Source of the DNA: Methanococcoides sp.
Lineage (GTDB): Archaea; Halobacteriota; Methanosarcinia; Methanosarcinales; Methanosarcinaceae
Reading direction: 5' to 3'
DNA length: 57,729 nucleotides
NCBI GenBank assembly: GCA_021108275.1
Contig: JAIORD010000026.1
Span: 1 to 57,729 of the forward strand
The notes under the pieces are model-generated. The model had not been told where the DNA came from. It searched no databases and saw nothing but the letters and a program-made list of their open reading frames with translations. The position numbers were made by a program, and so were the translations under genes. Each line of letters starts with the position of its first letter. Position 1 is the first letter of the stretch. Positions 26,107 through 35,691 of the stretch are shown here, in pieces.

Positions 26107-27723
26107 TTGGTAAAAAGGGCACTGCTAAGCGTCTCTGACAAAACTGGAATCGTGGATTTCGCACGGGGACTAGAGCAACTGAACATAGAGATTATATCGA
26201 CTGGCGGAACTGCGAAGATACTTCGCGATGCGGGTATTGAGACGATCGACGTCTCAGAAGTTACCGGATTTCCTGAAATGATGGGAGGACGTGTAAAGAC
26301 ACTCCACCCAAGAATACACGGCGGATTGCTGTGTATGAGAGGAAATCTTGAACACATGGGAGAAGCTGAGAAGGAATCCATCGAGCTTATCGACATGGTA
26401 GCTGTCAATCTTTACCCCTTCGAGATAACAGTCTCGAAAGAGGGTGTGAACCTTGACGAAGCTATCGAGAACATCGATATCGGAGGACCAACCTTACTTC
26501 GTTCTGCCGCTAAGAACTACAAATCTGTAACAGTAATATCAGACCCTGAAGACTATGGAGAGGTCCTCAAGGAATTGAGATCTGCCGGCATGGTCTCTGA
26601 CACAACCCGCGAGAAACTTGCGGTCAAGGTATTCAGGCACACTGCAAATTATGACAGCAATATTGATACGTACCTGAGCAAGACCCTCCTCGATGAAGAT
26701 GTCCTGCGTATGAACTTCACCGAGGGTACAAAGCTCAGATATGGAGAGAACTGGCACCAGGAAGCTACATTCTACAAGGATGAAGCGATCATTGGTCCTG
26801 CACTCTCAAATGCAAAGCAATTGCATGGAAAGGAACTTTCATACAACAACTATGTAGATGCGGACAATGCCCTCCAGACAATCAAAGAGGTAGGCAACGA
26901 AAATCCCGCAGTTGCCATTGTCAAACACAATAACCCATGCGGACTGGCAACTGGTAACACTCTTTGCGAAGCTTTGGAGCATGCATGGGATGGTGACCCT
27001 GTATCAGCATTTGGTAGTATAATCTGCACCAATACCACATTCGATCTTGAATCCGCAGAGTTCCTTAAGGGTAAGTTCGTGGAGATCATACTCGCACCAG
27101 GATTCGAGCATGATGCCCTTGAATATCTGAAAGATAAGAGCTCAAATCTGCGCCTTCTTGAATTGCCACAGTTCAACGAAGCATTTGATACCGAGACCAC
27201 ATACAAATATGTGATTGGAGGAATGCTGAAACAGACAAGGAACATCGGGCTTTACGAGAAGTGGGACTGTGTTACTGAAACTGCGTACCCTGAAGAGAAA
27301 CGTGGACTGTCCGAATTCTGTATTTGCGCCTGCAAGAGCACAAAATCCAATTCTGTGACACTTGCATACGAATACAAGGACGGATGCTACGTTATGATAG
27401 CAATGGGAGCAGGACAGCCAAACCGTGTTGATTCCATACGCAAACTTGCAGCAACAAAAGCAAAAGAGAACCTTGAGATCATCTATGAAAGGGAAAAGCC
27501 GGATATGAGCTTTGAAGAATACTGGCAATCTATACTTTCAGATTCTGTCATGGCTTCTGATGCTTTCTTCCCATTCGATGACAGTATAATTTATTCTGAT
27601 GAAAGCAATATAAGATACATAATTTCACCAGGCGGATCCATAAGGGACGATGAGGTCATAGCTACTGCAAATCGTCTGAACATCTCAATGGTGTTCACTG
27701 GAATGAGACACTTCCTGCACTGA
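26107..27723 (+). CDS. purH: Bifunctional AICAR formyltransferase/IMP cyclohydrolase
   Basis: 538 residues starting at a TTG (MVKRALLSVSDKTGI). N-terminal IMP cyclohydrolase/MGS-like domain (STGGTAKIL, GGRVKTLHPRIHGG) and C-terminal AICAR transformylase domain (VKHNNPCGLA, MGAGQPNRVDS) are both complete. It performs the last two steps of IMP synthesis. Many archaea use separate PurP and PurO; the bacterial-type fusion is found in Methanosarcinales. A single-gene unit with its own promoter and terminator. Confidence 0.95.
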   Translation: MVKRALLSVSDKTGIVDFARGLEQLNIEIISTGGTAKILRDAGIETIDVSEVTGFPEMMGGRVKTLHPRIHGGLLCMRGNLEHMGEAEKESIELIDMVAVNLYPFEITVSKEGVNLDEAIENIDIGGPTLLRSAAKNYKSVTVISDPEDYGEVLKELRSAGMVSDTTREKLAVKVFRHTANYDSNIDTYLSKTLLDEDVLRMNFTEGTKLRYGENWHQEATFYKDEAIIGPALSNAKQLHGKELSYNNYVDADNALQTIKEVGNENPAVAIVKHNNPCGLATGNTLCEALEHAWDGDPVSAFGSIICTNTTFDLESAEFLKGKFVEIILAPGFEHDALEYLKDKSSNLRLLELPQFNEAFDTETTYKYVIGGMLKQTRNIGLYEKWDCVTETAYPEEKRGLSEFCICACKSTKSNSVTLAYEYKDGCYVMIAMGAGQPNRVDSIRKLAATKAKENLEIIYEREKPDMSFEEYWQSILSDSVMASDAFFPFDDSIIYSDESNIRYIISPGGSIRDDEVIATANRLNISMVFTGMRHFLH

Positions 27724-27734
27724 TAACATATTGG

Positions 27735-27767
27735 ATGTGTGTTTTTGCACACATTCGCTTCTTTTTT
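27735..27767 (+). terminator. Terminator after purH
   Basis: ATGTGTG/CACACAT stem (7 bp, 6-base loop) followed by a T-rich tract CTTCTTTTTT. The remaining bases to 28000 hold the promoter of the next gene (AATATTTAAAAGG) and no supported gene. Confidence 0.75.
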
Positions 27768-28000
27768 ATGACCGATTTTTCCTTTAGAGCTATCGCTACA
27801 TATTTACAGTAGAAGTAAGATAATTTTCAATTGTATATGTGGTGAAACGGGGAGTACGAACCATTGATACGAACTTATCGAGTGGATACTATCAAAACTT
27901 AAAGAAAAAGGGTAGCAGGGTTTTAAAAAATCCAAGTATGTAATACTAAATATTTAAAAGGTGTCCATTAATTATATATGTAATCGGCACACCCAACAAC

Positions 28001-28801
28001 ATGGAGCTGAGGGAAATGAAATCAAGTGGATTGCTAAGCGTTCTCACATTTTCAGAAAAAAGAAAAGACCTTCTTTTCTTTATAGAAGAAGAACCTCGTA
28101 CATTATCACAAATAAGAGAATATTTCAAGGTGAGTTCACCAGAGATATCCCCCCGAATAAAAGAGATGGTAGCTTCAAACCTTATAGTTAAAGATGAAAA
28201 AAAGTACCACATTACACCGATCGGAAAGGTAGCATCCAAGTATCTAAAACCACTGATAAAAACCCTTGATTCAATAGAAAGGAACGATGATTTCTGGAAA
28301 GAACACTTACTTGATGGAATACCACAAAAGCTTCTTGATAGGATCGGTGACCTTGGCGAATGCTCTGTCCACCAGGAAGGTCTGGAAAACATATATGATT
28401 CCCATAAGAATTTCCTTGGAAACATAAATAGATCAAGTGAAATTGATGGGGTTTCCACTATATTTATCCCGGTATATCCGGAATTCTTTGTCAGTCTAGC
28501 CAAAAATGATGTTCCTACAAAGCTTGTTCTAACAACAAATGTTTTCGAAAAGGTGAAGAACGAATACAGAGATTCACTGGAGACGTATCTGAACTCTGAC
28601 AATACAAAGCTCTACCTGATAGATGAAGCAAAGGTCGCATTTATTGTAACCGACAATTTCTTTTCCATGTCATTGTTTTTCAAGAATGGAACATATGACC
28701 CACAAAACGATCTAATAGGACACGATGAAGCTGCTGTGCAATGGGGAAAAGAGTTATTTGAGCATTATAAAGAGAAAGCAAGGGAGATCAAATCCCTTTG
28801 A
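28001..28801 (+). CDS. Winged-helix regulator with FilR1 (DUF1724) domain
   Basis: 266 residues. N-terminal winged helix-turn-helix (RKDLLFFIEEEPRTLSQIREYFKVSSPEISPRIKEM) and C-terminal DUF1724/FilR1-like domain (about 140-250; VPTKLVLTTNVFEKV, VTDNFFSMSLFFKNG). Methanogens of this family have many paralogues, some linked to methylotrophic gene control and, in Methanosaeta, to filament integrity by acyl-homoserine lactones. The target here is unknown; it stands alone and converges on the UbiA gene. Confidence 0.85.
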   Translation: MELREMKSSGLLSVLTFSEKRKDLLFFIEEEPRTLSQIREYFKVSSPEISPRIKEMVASNLIVKDEKKYHITPIGKVASKYLKPLIKTLDSIERNDDFWKEHLLDGIPQKLLDRIGDLGECSVHQEGLENIYDSHKNFLGNINRSSEIDGVSTIFIPVYPEFFVSLAKNDVPTKLVLTTNVFEKVKNEYRDSLETYLNSDNTKLYLIDEAKVAFIVTDNFFSMSLFFKNGTYDPQNDLIGHDEAAVQWGKELFEHYKEKAREIKSL

Positions 28802-28816
28802 TCTTCCATACAAATA

Positions 28817-29740
28817 TCAAACTCCCATGATCGCCCTTAGCCCTACGATCATACTCGATTCGCCATCCACAACGAACAGTCGTTTGTACAACCTGTTCTT
28901 TGACTCTTTTTCAACCGGGGCTGCAAAACGATTGATACAGACAAGACCTGCAATGAAGCTGTAGACCAGTAACATCGGTTCATAGGCAAGAAGCTCTGAC
29001 ATTATCAGGATCGATAAAAGGGAATGAGAGAACAGGTGGATGCCCAGAAGGATAGCACGTGTCTTTTTTTCGCCAAGACTTACAGGAAGTGTTTTTATTC
29101 CTGCCAGGGCATCGCCTTTGAGATCTTTGAAATCATACACTGAAGAGTTTACGAAAAGTTTGCACCCAAAATAAAGGAATACAGCAAACACCGGCAATAT
29201 GCTTTCTGCATACCAACCTGCAATACCGGCAATGAATGCACCCCAGGTTATGCCGACAACGAGATTCTTCACACCGAGGCCGCCTTTAAGCTTGAGATGA
29301 TGTTTTCCGACCTTGATCCCTTTACTGTAAAGGAAACCGGTCACCAAAGGCAAAAAAGCAAGAAGCAATAAACCGTCAAGGAACAGTAAATAAGCACCAA
29401 TAAGGAATGTCAACAATGACACAAATAGTGCAATATCCCGTCTCGCTCCGATAAGCTCAGACCTGTTAACTGCGTCTTCCTCAGAATCAAGGGCGCGATC
29501 GAGAGTATACACAGAATATACCACCAGGCCGCCACCTATACAGGAAAGTACATTGAATTGCAATTGTAGTAAAAGGAAAGCAAGGTATATCCTTAAAGCG
29601 CCGGATACCGACACAAGTGTAGAACTATTTAAAAGATGTAGCGTTGGCCACAGACTTGAAATGTCCGGGAAATGGTAGGAATTTTGGTTGTTTTTCGGAA
29701 ATCTGACATTATCTAATGATAAAGATGTTTTTTCACCCAT
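28817..29740 (-). CDS. UbiA-family prenyltransferase
   Basis: 307 residues from ATG 29740. About eight transmembrane helices with two Asp-rich Mg-binding motifs, DRALDSEED in the first half and DFKDLKGD in the second, which bind the prenyl diphosphate. The first motif lacks the usual Asn-Asp start, so this is not a canonical member. Possible products are a prenylated quinone-like (methanophenazine) or lipid precursor; the sequence does not decide. No ribosome binding site precedes the ATG, so a leaderless mRNA is likely. Confidence 0.8.
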   Translation of the reverse strand: MGEKTSLSLDNVRFPKNNQNSYHFPDISSLWPTLHLLNSSTLVSVSGALRIYLAFLLLQLQFNVLSCIGGGLVVYSVYTLDRALDSEEDAVNRSELIGARRDIALFVSLLTFLIGAYLLFLDGLLLLAFLPLVTGFLYSKGIKVGKHHLKLKGGLGVKNLVVGITWGAFIAGIAGWYAESILPVFAVFLYFGCKLFVNSSVYDFKDLKGDALAGIKTLPVSLGEKKTRAILLGIHLFSHSLLSILIMSELLAYEPMLLVYSFIAGLVCINRFAAPVEKESKNRLYKRLFVVDGESSMIVGLRAIMGV

Positions 29741-29919
29741 AGGTATAAAATTGCACAACTAACTGATATTATTAATTTAATATATTATTATACCATTGAA
29801 CTACTTTTGTAATGCCGACCGGTTAGGTCATAATCCTAAAAGTCACACTAAAAGAGATAAATACGGAACTGTTTTATAAGGTGTTTTCTTTTCATCCCCA
29901 GACTTCTGAGGAAATACCT

Positions 29920-31287
29920 ATGAACGAAAGATCCAGAATGCTTTCAGAAGATAGCATTAAAAAGGTCCTTTTTAAGCTTTCATTGCCTGCGACCGTTGGA
30001 ATGATAGTTCAGGCCCTCTATAGTCTTGTAGATACTATTTTCGTAGGACGGGCACTTGGAGCGGAAAGTGTACAGGGTATTGCAGGGATAACCATTGCAT
30101 TCCCGATCCAGATGATAATCATGGGAATAGCACTCACAATAGGCATAGGGAGTGCGTCCATTATCTCCAGAAGCTTAGGTGCAAGGATACACGAACGTGC
30201 AGATATCGCACTCGGAAACGCCATAACTGCCATACTTGCACTTAGCATTATTATGACGATATTAGGTGTTGTTTACATTGAACCCCTGCTGAGAATGTTC
30301 GGTGCCACAGAAACCATCATGCCTTTTGCATACGATTATACAAAGATAATCCTCTACGGAACTATATTCTTTGCATTTTCCATGACACTCAATAACATCG
30401 TTCGTGCAGAAGGAAATGCAAGGGTGGCCATGTTCACAATGGTAATATCAGCAGGGCTTAACATAATCCTTGACCCCATATTCATCTTTGGACTGAATAT
30501 GGGCATAAAAGGTGCAGCTATTGCAACCGTTATTTCACAGGTGGTAAGTGCCCTCTACCTACTATATTATTTCACAAAGGGAATGAGCAGTTTTCATTTC
30601 CACATAAGGTATTTCGTACCCCACCCCGAGATACTGAAAAAGATGGTCACCATCGGAACGTCCTCATTTGCAAGAAGTGCATCGGGCAGCCTGATGGTTA
30701 TCGTGATAAATAATGTGCTTGCTATTTACGGAGGAGATATTCCCATAGCAGTATTTGGCATAGTAAATAGATTGTTCATGTTCACTTTCATGCCAATGAT
30801 AGGCATTGTACAGGGCCTGCAACCCATCGTAGGGTTCAATTATGGTGCAAAGAACTACGAAAGGGTCATCAGTTCTACAGCACTGGCCATGAAAATAACT
30901 ACATTGGTATCAATTGCAGGGTTCTTACTGCTCTTCATATTCCCAACTCAGTTGTTCAGCATATTCACCACTGACCAACAGTTGATAGAGGCAGGAAAAA
31001 CAGCAATGAGGATAATGGCACTTGCACTGCCCCTGGTCGGATTCCAGATAATAGGAGCATCCATATATCAGACACTGGGAAAAGCGAAGCCAGCATTTTT
31101 CCTATCGATCAGCAGACAGGTACTTTTCCTGATACCACTTGTCCTGATACTTCCTCGTTTCTTTGAACTTCAGGGAGTATGGATGGCATTCCCATTATCT
31201 GACGGACTCTCTTTTCTGGTGACCTTTGTCATGCTGGCAAAGGAATACAGTCTTTTCAAAAAGGACATCCATCCGGACCTTTCCTGA
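29920..31287 (+). CDS. MATE family efflux transporter
   Basis: 455 residues from ATG 29920, preceded by TGAGG at eight bases. Twelve hydrophobic segments in two related halves; typical MATE strings include LPATVGMIVQALYSLVDTIFVG and GIVQGLQPIVGFNYGAKNY. MATE proteins export cationic drugs or metabolites with H+ or Na+. The promoter TTTTATAAGG lies near 29872. Divergent from the UbiA gene and convergent with the methyltransferase gene 8 bases away. Confidence 0.92.
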   Translation: MNERSRMLSEDSIKKVLFKLSLPATVGMIVQALYSLVDTIFVGRALGAESVQGIAGITIAFPIQMIIMGIALTIGIGSASIISRSLGARIHERADIALGNAITAILALSIIMTILGVVYIEPLLRMFGATETIMPFAYDYTKIILYGTIFFAFSMTLNNIVRAEGNARVAMFTMVISAGLNIILDPIFIFGLNMGIKGAAIATVISQVVSALYLLYYFTKGMSSFHFHIRYFVPHPEILKKMVTIGTSSFARSASGSLMVIVINNVLAIYGGDIPIAVFGIVNRLFMFTFMPMIGIVQGLQPIVGFNYGAKNYERVISSTALAMKITTLVSIAGFLLLFIFPTQLFSIFTTDQQLIEAGKTAMRIMALALPLVGFQIIGASIYQTLGKAKPAFFLSISRQVLFLIPLVLILPRFFELQGVWMAFPLSDGLSFLVTFVMLAKEYSLFKKDIHPDLS

Positions 31288-31294
31288 GCCTTTT

Positions 31295-32164
31295 TCAATT
31301 ATCAGAATCGTTGTCCCACCACATACGGACCCGAGTAGTATCCCCAAGGTGCAGTATGGAACCATCTTCATTGACCGGCAGGATCTCTTTCAAATATTCC
31401 CGGAGTATTGAGACCTGTTCATCAGTGTATGCCCTATAATGCGGAACATAGTGTTTGACAGCTTCATCCATGGAAGAAAAGGTCATACTTCTCTGCATTG
31501 GGAACACCTCCATATTGGGAAATAGACCCATGTCATAAAGGACATTGTACATGACATTACATTTAGGAGAACTGTGGTATTCCTCATTATGCAGAGCAGG
31601 CCATATGGCACGGTATTGATCATCCCAGGAGGTCTCCCCTGCAAACCAGTAAACGTAAACAGAGCCACTAGAAACATCCTGTATCTTTTCGAACGTTTGT
31701 CTTATATCGGGCACATTCAGCGAATAGGAAGCAATAATTATGTCAAATTTCCCGCCAAGTTCATCAATATCAATATCTTCCCACCCTTTGTGAATGCAAT
31801 TGATGTTGCTGATGTCCAGTTTTTCGATATTTTCCTGCAATACGGAGATCATCCCGTCCGAGGGTTCAACTGCAACCACTTCCCGAACAAGTTTTGAGAT
31901 CGGGATTGCAAGAGCACCTGGTCCGGAACCAATATCAAGAACGCGCAAATCAGCTCTAAGATCGAGCTCACTCAAAGTCTGCTCAATGCGGTCAGCACCC
32001 TTGTTCTGGGACATTTCCCAGTATCTTCTAGCATTTTCCTTGCTTTCCCAGATATCAACTTTTTCCAGAGTTCCCTCCACCTCATTATAAAGCCTCATCT
32101 GTTCTTTCCAGACATCGTTCCAGTCAATTTTATTCAGGTCCATAAGAAATTGAATTGAACTCAT
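31295..32164 (-). CDS. Class I SAM-dependent methyltransferase
   Basis: 289 residues. Rossmann core with SAM loop VLDIGSGPGALAIPISKLV at about 95-115 and acidic EPSDGM after strand 2. The N-terminal helical part (MDLNKIDWNDVWKEQM) occurs in a methanogen group of small-molecule or corrinoid-linked methyltransferases, but the acceptor is unknown. Start may be ATG 32164 or ATG 32143; no ribosome binding site helps. Stands alone between converging and co-directional genes. Confidence 0.85.
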   Translation of the reverse strand: MSSIQFLMDLNKIDWNDVWKEQMRLYNEVEGTLEKVDIWESKENARRYWEMSQNKGADRIEQTLSELDLRADLRVLDIGSGPGALAIPISKLVREVVAVEPSDGMISVLQENIEKLDISNINCIHKGWEDIDIDELGGKFDIIIASYSLNVPDIRQTFEKIQDVSSGSVYVYWFAGETSWDDQYRAIWPALHNEEYHSSPKCNVMYNVLYDMGLFPNMEVFPMQRSMTFSSMDEAVKHYVPHYRAYTDEQVSILREYLKEILPVNEDGSILHLGDTTRVRMWWDNDSDN

Positions 32165-32199
32165 ATTGCATAAATGTTCTTAAATCGAAAAAATGTAAG

Positions 32200-32802
32200 T
32201 TAGAAGAAAGACATTATTTTATTCACAAAGCTGGTTAAGAAATTATAATGGGAACTTGAAGCTCTATTTTTATTTCCATTAACTATTGTAGATCTTGAGG
32301 AAACGTTCTTAATAGGATTCTGTCTTTCGGCCTTCAGAATTGAAGACTTCCTATCGCCACTTGCATTATTCATTTGTACACTTTTATTTCTTACATCATT
32401 CATTGACACACTTACATTCCTTAAAGCAGCAATTCGAGCAACAGACGTTTCTTGGTTGCTCATAAAAATTTGTTCGAGATCTTCGGAAGAGTTTTCCATT
32501 AGAGAATTGAACTTATTAAGGGAAGATGCAAACTCGCGCTCATTAGAAGCTTCCCGAATTTCATCCCTGACATTTTCCAGCTCAAATATCATGATCCCAG
32601 TTTCTTCAATGAACGATAGATCATCGCTGTTTTCGAGCTCGTTCTCAAGGAGCTCTATTTTTGAATCTATAAGGTTTGTAAATCCATTGACTCTGGGGCC
32701 AAATCCGGCTTTATCAGACATATTCCCCCTTGCATAAGCAGTCCCCGATATTGAACATAATAAAATTAGCAGTATGGAGAAAGTTGCCAGACCTTTTTTC
32801 AT
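32200..32802 (-). CDS. Secreted helical protein A
   Basis: 200 residues from ATG 32802, which gives a clean signal peptide (MKKGLATFSILLILLCSISGTAYA). The mature part contains a helical stretch at about 45-130 (DSKIELLENELENSDDLSF, then ELENVRDEIREASNEREFA) followed by a basic Ser/Asn-rich tail with several Asn-X-Ser/Thr sites. No enzyme motif. The helical stretch resembles those of the two following secreted proteins. An alternative ATG at 32814 adds four residues. Confidence 0.65.
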   Translation of the reverse strand: MKKGLATFSILLILLCSISGTAYARGNMSDKAGFGPRVNGFTNLIDSKIELLENELENSDDLSFIEETGIMIFELENVRDEIREASNEREFASSLNKFNSLMENSSEDLEQIFMSNQETSVARIAALRNVSVSMNDVRNKSVQMNNASGDRKSSILKAERQNPIKNVSSRSTIVNGNKNRASSSHYNFLTSFVNKIMSFF

Positions 32803-32926
32803 ATTAAACAACATTGTATCAATTCTTTATTGTATCATAGAACAAACATCAAACACACGAAAATAAAGATGGAGCTGTTTGCTCCATTTTTGACTGAAAG
32901 ATGTTTCATAATTCAATGACCGATAC

Positions 32927-33472
32927 TCATTCTTCAACTGAAACCATGCCCCTTGAATGCATGCCGTTCATAGATCCACGAAAATGCATTTTGGAATTTG
33001 ATCTTCTAAGTTCTTCAGGCATATCTTCAAATATGGAAGACAATGATCCCATCACTTCATTAATTTCTTCTTTGTCCTCAGCAGAAGATATGAGCTCCTT
33101 TGCGTCTTCAAGCCGAACTATGTGCTCATCTATAAGTTCCTCAGTGATCTCGTCATTACCAATATCATCGAGGTTCTCTTTTAGAGTCTCCAACCTTTCG
33201 ATCCTTTTATCAAAGGAAGTGATCAAACGCTCTTTGTGAAACTCAAATGCATCTTCTTCACTTTCGAACTCCACTGGACATACAGGGCGGTCATCAGAAA
33301 GGAAAGAGCCTCCACCGATCCCATATCCCATCCTATTATTTTCGCCGAACTTCATCATTGGGAGATCTTTTGTCGTACTGTCTTCTGCCGCGAGCGCACC
33401 TGTTGGAAACAAACTGAATACCATCAGGATAGCTGCAAAGCAACCAATTGTTTTCAATGTTTTATTGTTCAT
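32927..33472 (-). CDS. Secreted helical protein B
   Basis: 181 residues from ATG 33472. This start gives a typical signal peptide (MNNKTLKTIGCFAAILMVFS, cleaved after ALA) and has an AGAG upstream; a longer frame upstream is hydrophobic junk. The mature protein has a Gly/Met-rich segment, then a helical hairpin (FDKRIERLETLKENLDDIG, LIDEHIVRLEDAKELISSAED), then a Met/His/Arg-rich end (MHFRGSMNGMHSRGM) that might bind metal. Function unknown; overall it recalls small extracytoplasmic helical chaperones, as an analogy only. Confidence 0.65.
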   Translation of the reverse strand: MNNKTLKTIGCFAAILMVFSLFPTGALAAEDSTTKDLPMMKFGENNRMGYGIGGGSFLSDDRPVCPVEFESEEDAFEFHKERLITSFDKRIERLETLKENLDDIGNDEITEELIDEHIVRLEDAKELISSAEDKEEINEVMGSLSSIFEDMPEELRRSNSKMHFRGSMNGMHSRGMVSVEE

Positions 33473-33968
33473 ATTATCATCTCTGTGTCCCGGCAATACC
33501 CGAGTATTCACAATGCATCCACTGACAGTCGAGAATATAAGCATACTTTCAGATAAAAGAGAAATAAAGCTTTTAATTGTAAAAAGGAAGCTTATTAAAT
33601 CTCTAAAACCGATATTTGGAATCAATAAGCCTTTAAATTGAAAAAATAATACAATAAATCGATACTTTTGTATGTAGAATAATTTGAATAAGATCATATT
33701 GATCGATCATCAAAGAAACTTAATAATACGAATAAAAGAGATATAAATGAATAATACAGATATAAAAATGAATTTTATACATATTTAAGCTCTCTTTTTA
33801 TCAATGAAGGATAAAAAAAGTATATTGAAGTTAAAAAGGCTCACAAAACACATATTTCAATATACGAAAAAACAAAATACGGTCCCTTCATAAAGTATGT
33901 TTATATCTTCAATAGCAGAACTGGAAGTAGTCATTGATCACATTGATCTGGGAAAGAGGATTATCAAA

Positions 33969-34892
33969 ATGAAAAAGGTATTAGGCATTACATTGGCTTT
34001 ACTGACATTCATACTACTGACTTCCGGTTGTGCTGATAGACAGGATAATTTACAACACGAGGTCGTAAAACCCATCTGGTTCACATCGGACATAGGGCAT
34101 GACAACAGTTACTGGCCATTTGATAGCGAACATAAACCACCATATAAACATAAAAAACTATTTTTTGTAGATGATCAGGATATTGTCAATATCATAGACA
34201 GGGATATAGAAAGATCCGAAGGTGCACTTTACTATTTCGAGAAAGAAGTGGAGAGGCTGGAAAATGAAGGAAAGGATGTTAACTTACTGACCAATAGAAT
34301 AGGAGAATTTCGCCAGCATCTCGAAAATGCTAAGATGAACAAGACCCTTTCGGATGAACTTTCGCAAAACAATGAAAGCTACACGACCATTAGCGTAGAA
34401 CAGAAAGAGTACCTTTTCAATGCACTTGAAGAACTCCGAATTGTTCATGAGATAGTGCCACAGATATTCAATGACGAACGAATAATGAAACCTGGACAGG
34501 TCAAACTAAAGGATAAAGTATACCTGAATGCAAGTGGAAATGGAACTGCGGTTCTTTCAGGAAACATCGAAATAGCCCTTTCGGTCCAAAACGCTGTGGT
34601 CACAATCAGGGATGAAAATAATGACAAGAACGTTTTCATCGATGGAGAATATACAACAGAAGGTAACATCGATCCTAAAATTGTGTCTTATCGCAATGTG
34701 AACGGCACAATGGACATCAATGGAACATCCACCATAGTTATGGTACGCGGACAGAGTATTAATTTCAAGGCCATAGGAGATGGCTTTGCAGCACTATCCG
34801 GAAACGGGACCTACAGTTACGAAGAAGGGAATGGAACAATTCCAATGGAATGGATGTCCCATGTATTTATCAATAAACGTCAAAATAATTAA
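33969..34892 (+). CDS. Lipoprotein with helical module and beta-rich C-terminus
   Basis: 307 residues from ATG 33969 (GAGG nine bases upstream). Signal peptide with lipobox LTSGC, so the protein is probably lipid-anchored outside the cell. A helical stretch at about 65-150 (DRDIERSEGALYYFEKEVERLE, LTNRIGEFRQHLENAKMN) resembles secreted proteins A and B. The C-terminal 120 residues are beta-rich with repeated GNGTAVLSGN/GFAALSGNGTY motifs and many N-glycosylation sites. Followed after 7 bases by the membrane-anchored regulator, so the two form an operon. Function unknown. Confidence 0.7.
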   Translation: MKKVLGITLALLTFILLTSGCADRQDNLQHEVVKPIWFTSDIGHDNSYWPFDSEHKPPYKHKKLFFVDDQDIVNIIDRDIERSEGALYYFEKEVERLENEGKDVNLLTNRIGEFRQHLENAKMNKTLSDELSQNNESYTTISVEQKEYLFNALEELRIVHEIVPQIFNDERIMKPGQVKLKDKVYLNASGNGTAVLSGNIEIALSVQNAVVTIRDENNDKNVFIDGEYTTEGNIDPKIVSYRNVNGTMDINGTSTIVMVRGQSINFKAIGDGFAALSGNGTYSYEEGNGTIPMEWMSHVFINKRQNN

Positions 34893-34899
34893 ATAAAAA

Positions 34900-35691
34900 A
34901 TGAAGCCCATCACAATTATATTCTGGATAGCCATCATCCTGGCATCAATGCCATTAGCAAGTGCAGATAGCACTGCTACCATACATGGAGTGGTTTATGA
35001 GTGGGACACTTTCGAACCGACTGACAATGCATATATAGAGATAAACACCACGCCAATCCAGTCCATAGTTCCACAATACGGCATCTACTCATTAGAATTA
35101 CCTCCGGGAAATTATCTGATCACAGCTACTTCATATAAAGAGAACAAACTCGAATATTCCACAGAAGTTCCACTGACCATCACTGACAATGGCACCTATG
35201 TGATCGATCTTTTGCTTATGCCTGTTTATTCAGACATTGTGGAGAGTGAAGAAAATGAGAATCAGCCAACTACACAGGCAGGTACCATTTCAATAGTCTT
35301 CTACCTTTTACTTGCGATCATACTGATGGTAACAATTGAGAGAACAACATCAAAGACTAAAAAAGATAAAAAAAGGCACCACTTTGAACCGGAAATAGAA
35401 ATTACAGAATATTCAGCACCTGAATATGCTGAAGAAGTTCTATCGGAAGACGAGAATATGACATATCCTGAATATATGAAGGACCTACCTTCAGACCTGC
35501 AGGAAATTGTGAAAATACTCCTGTCCAATGATGGCCGCATGACACAAAAGGACATTCGAAGCAAGATCGATTATTCAGAAGGAAAGGTTAGTATGATGCT
35601 AAACGATCTTGAGAAAAAGGACTGGGTTGAAAAAATGAAGGAAGGAAGAGGTAATGTCATATTCCTGAAAGATGAGCATAAACGCAAATAA
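34900..35691 (+). CDS. Membrane-anchored winged-helix regulator with extracytoplasmic beta domain
   Basis: 263 residues. Signal-like N-terminal helix (IIFWIAIILASMPLASA), a carboxypeptidase-regulatory-like beta domain outside (about 25-105; GVVYEWDTFEPTDNAYIEI), one transmembrane helix (SIVFYLLLAIILMVTI, about 130-146), a basic stop-transfer stretch, and a cytoplasmic winged helix at about 195-262 (LPSDLQEIVKILLSNDGRMTQKDIRSKIDYSEGKVSMML). The design implies direct signalling from the surface to DNA. Its operon partner is the lipoprotein upstream; the ABC unit downstream is a possible target. Confidence 0.8.
   Translation: MKPITIIFWIAIILASMPLASADSTATIHGVVYEWDTFEPTDNAYIEINTTPIQSIVPQYGIYSLELPPGNYLITATSYKENKLEYSTEVPLTITDNGTYVIDLLLMPVYSDIVESEENENQPTTQAGTISIVFYLLLAIILMVTIERTTSKTKKDKKRHHFEPEIEITEYSAPEYAEEVLSEDENMTYPEYMKDLPSDLQEIVKILLSNDGRMTQKDIRSKIDYSEGKVSMMLNDLEKKDWVEKMKEGRGNVIFLKDEHKRK

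Noticed and set aside
27839-27943. 34-codon frame MVKRGVRTIDTNLSSGYYQN between purH and the FilR1-type gene
   Set aside because: No ribosome binding site or promoter and no known family; kept only as a note.
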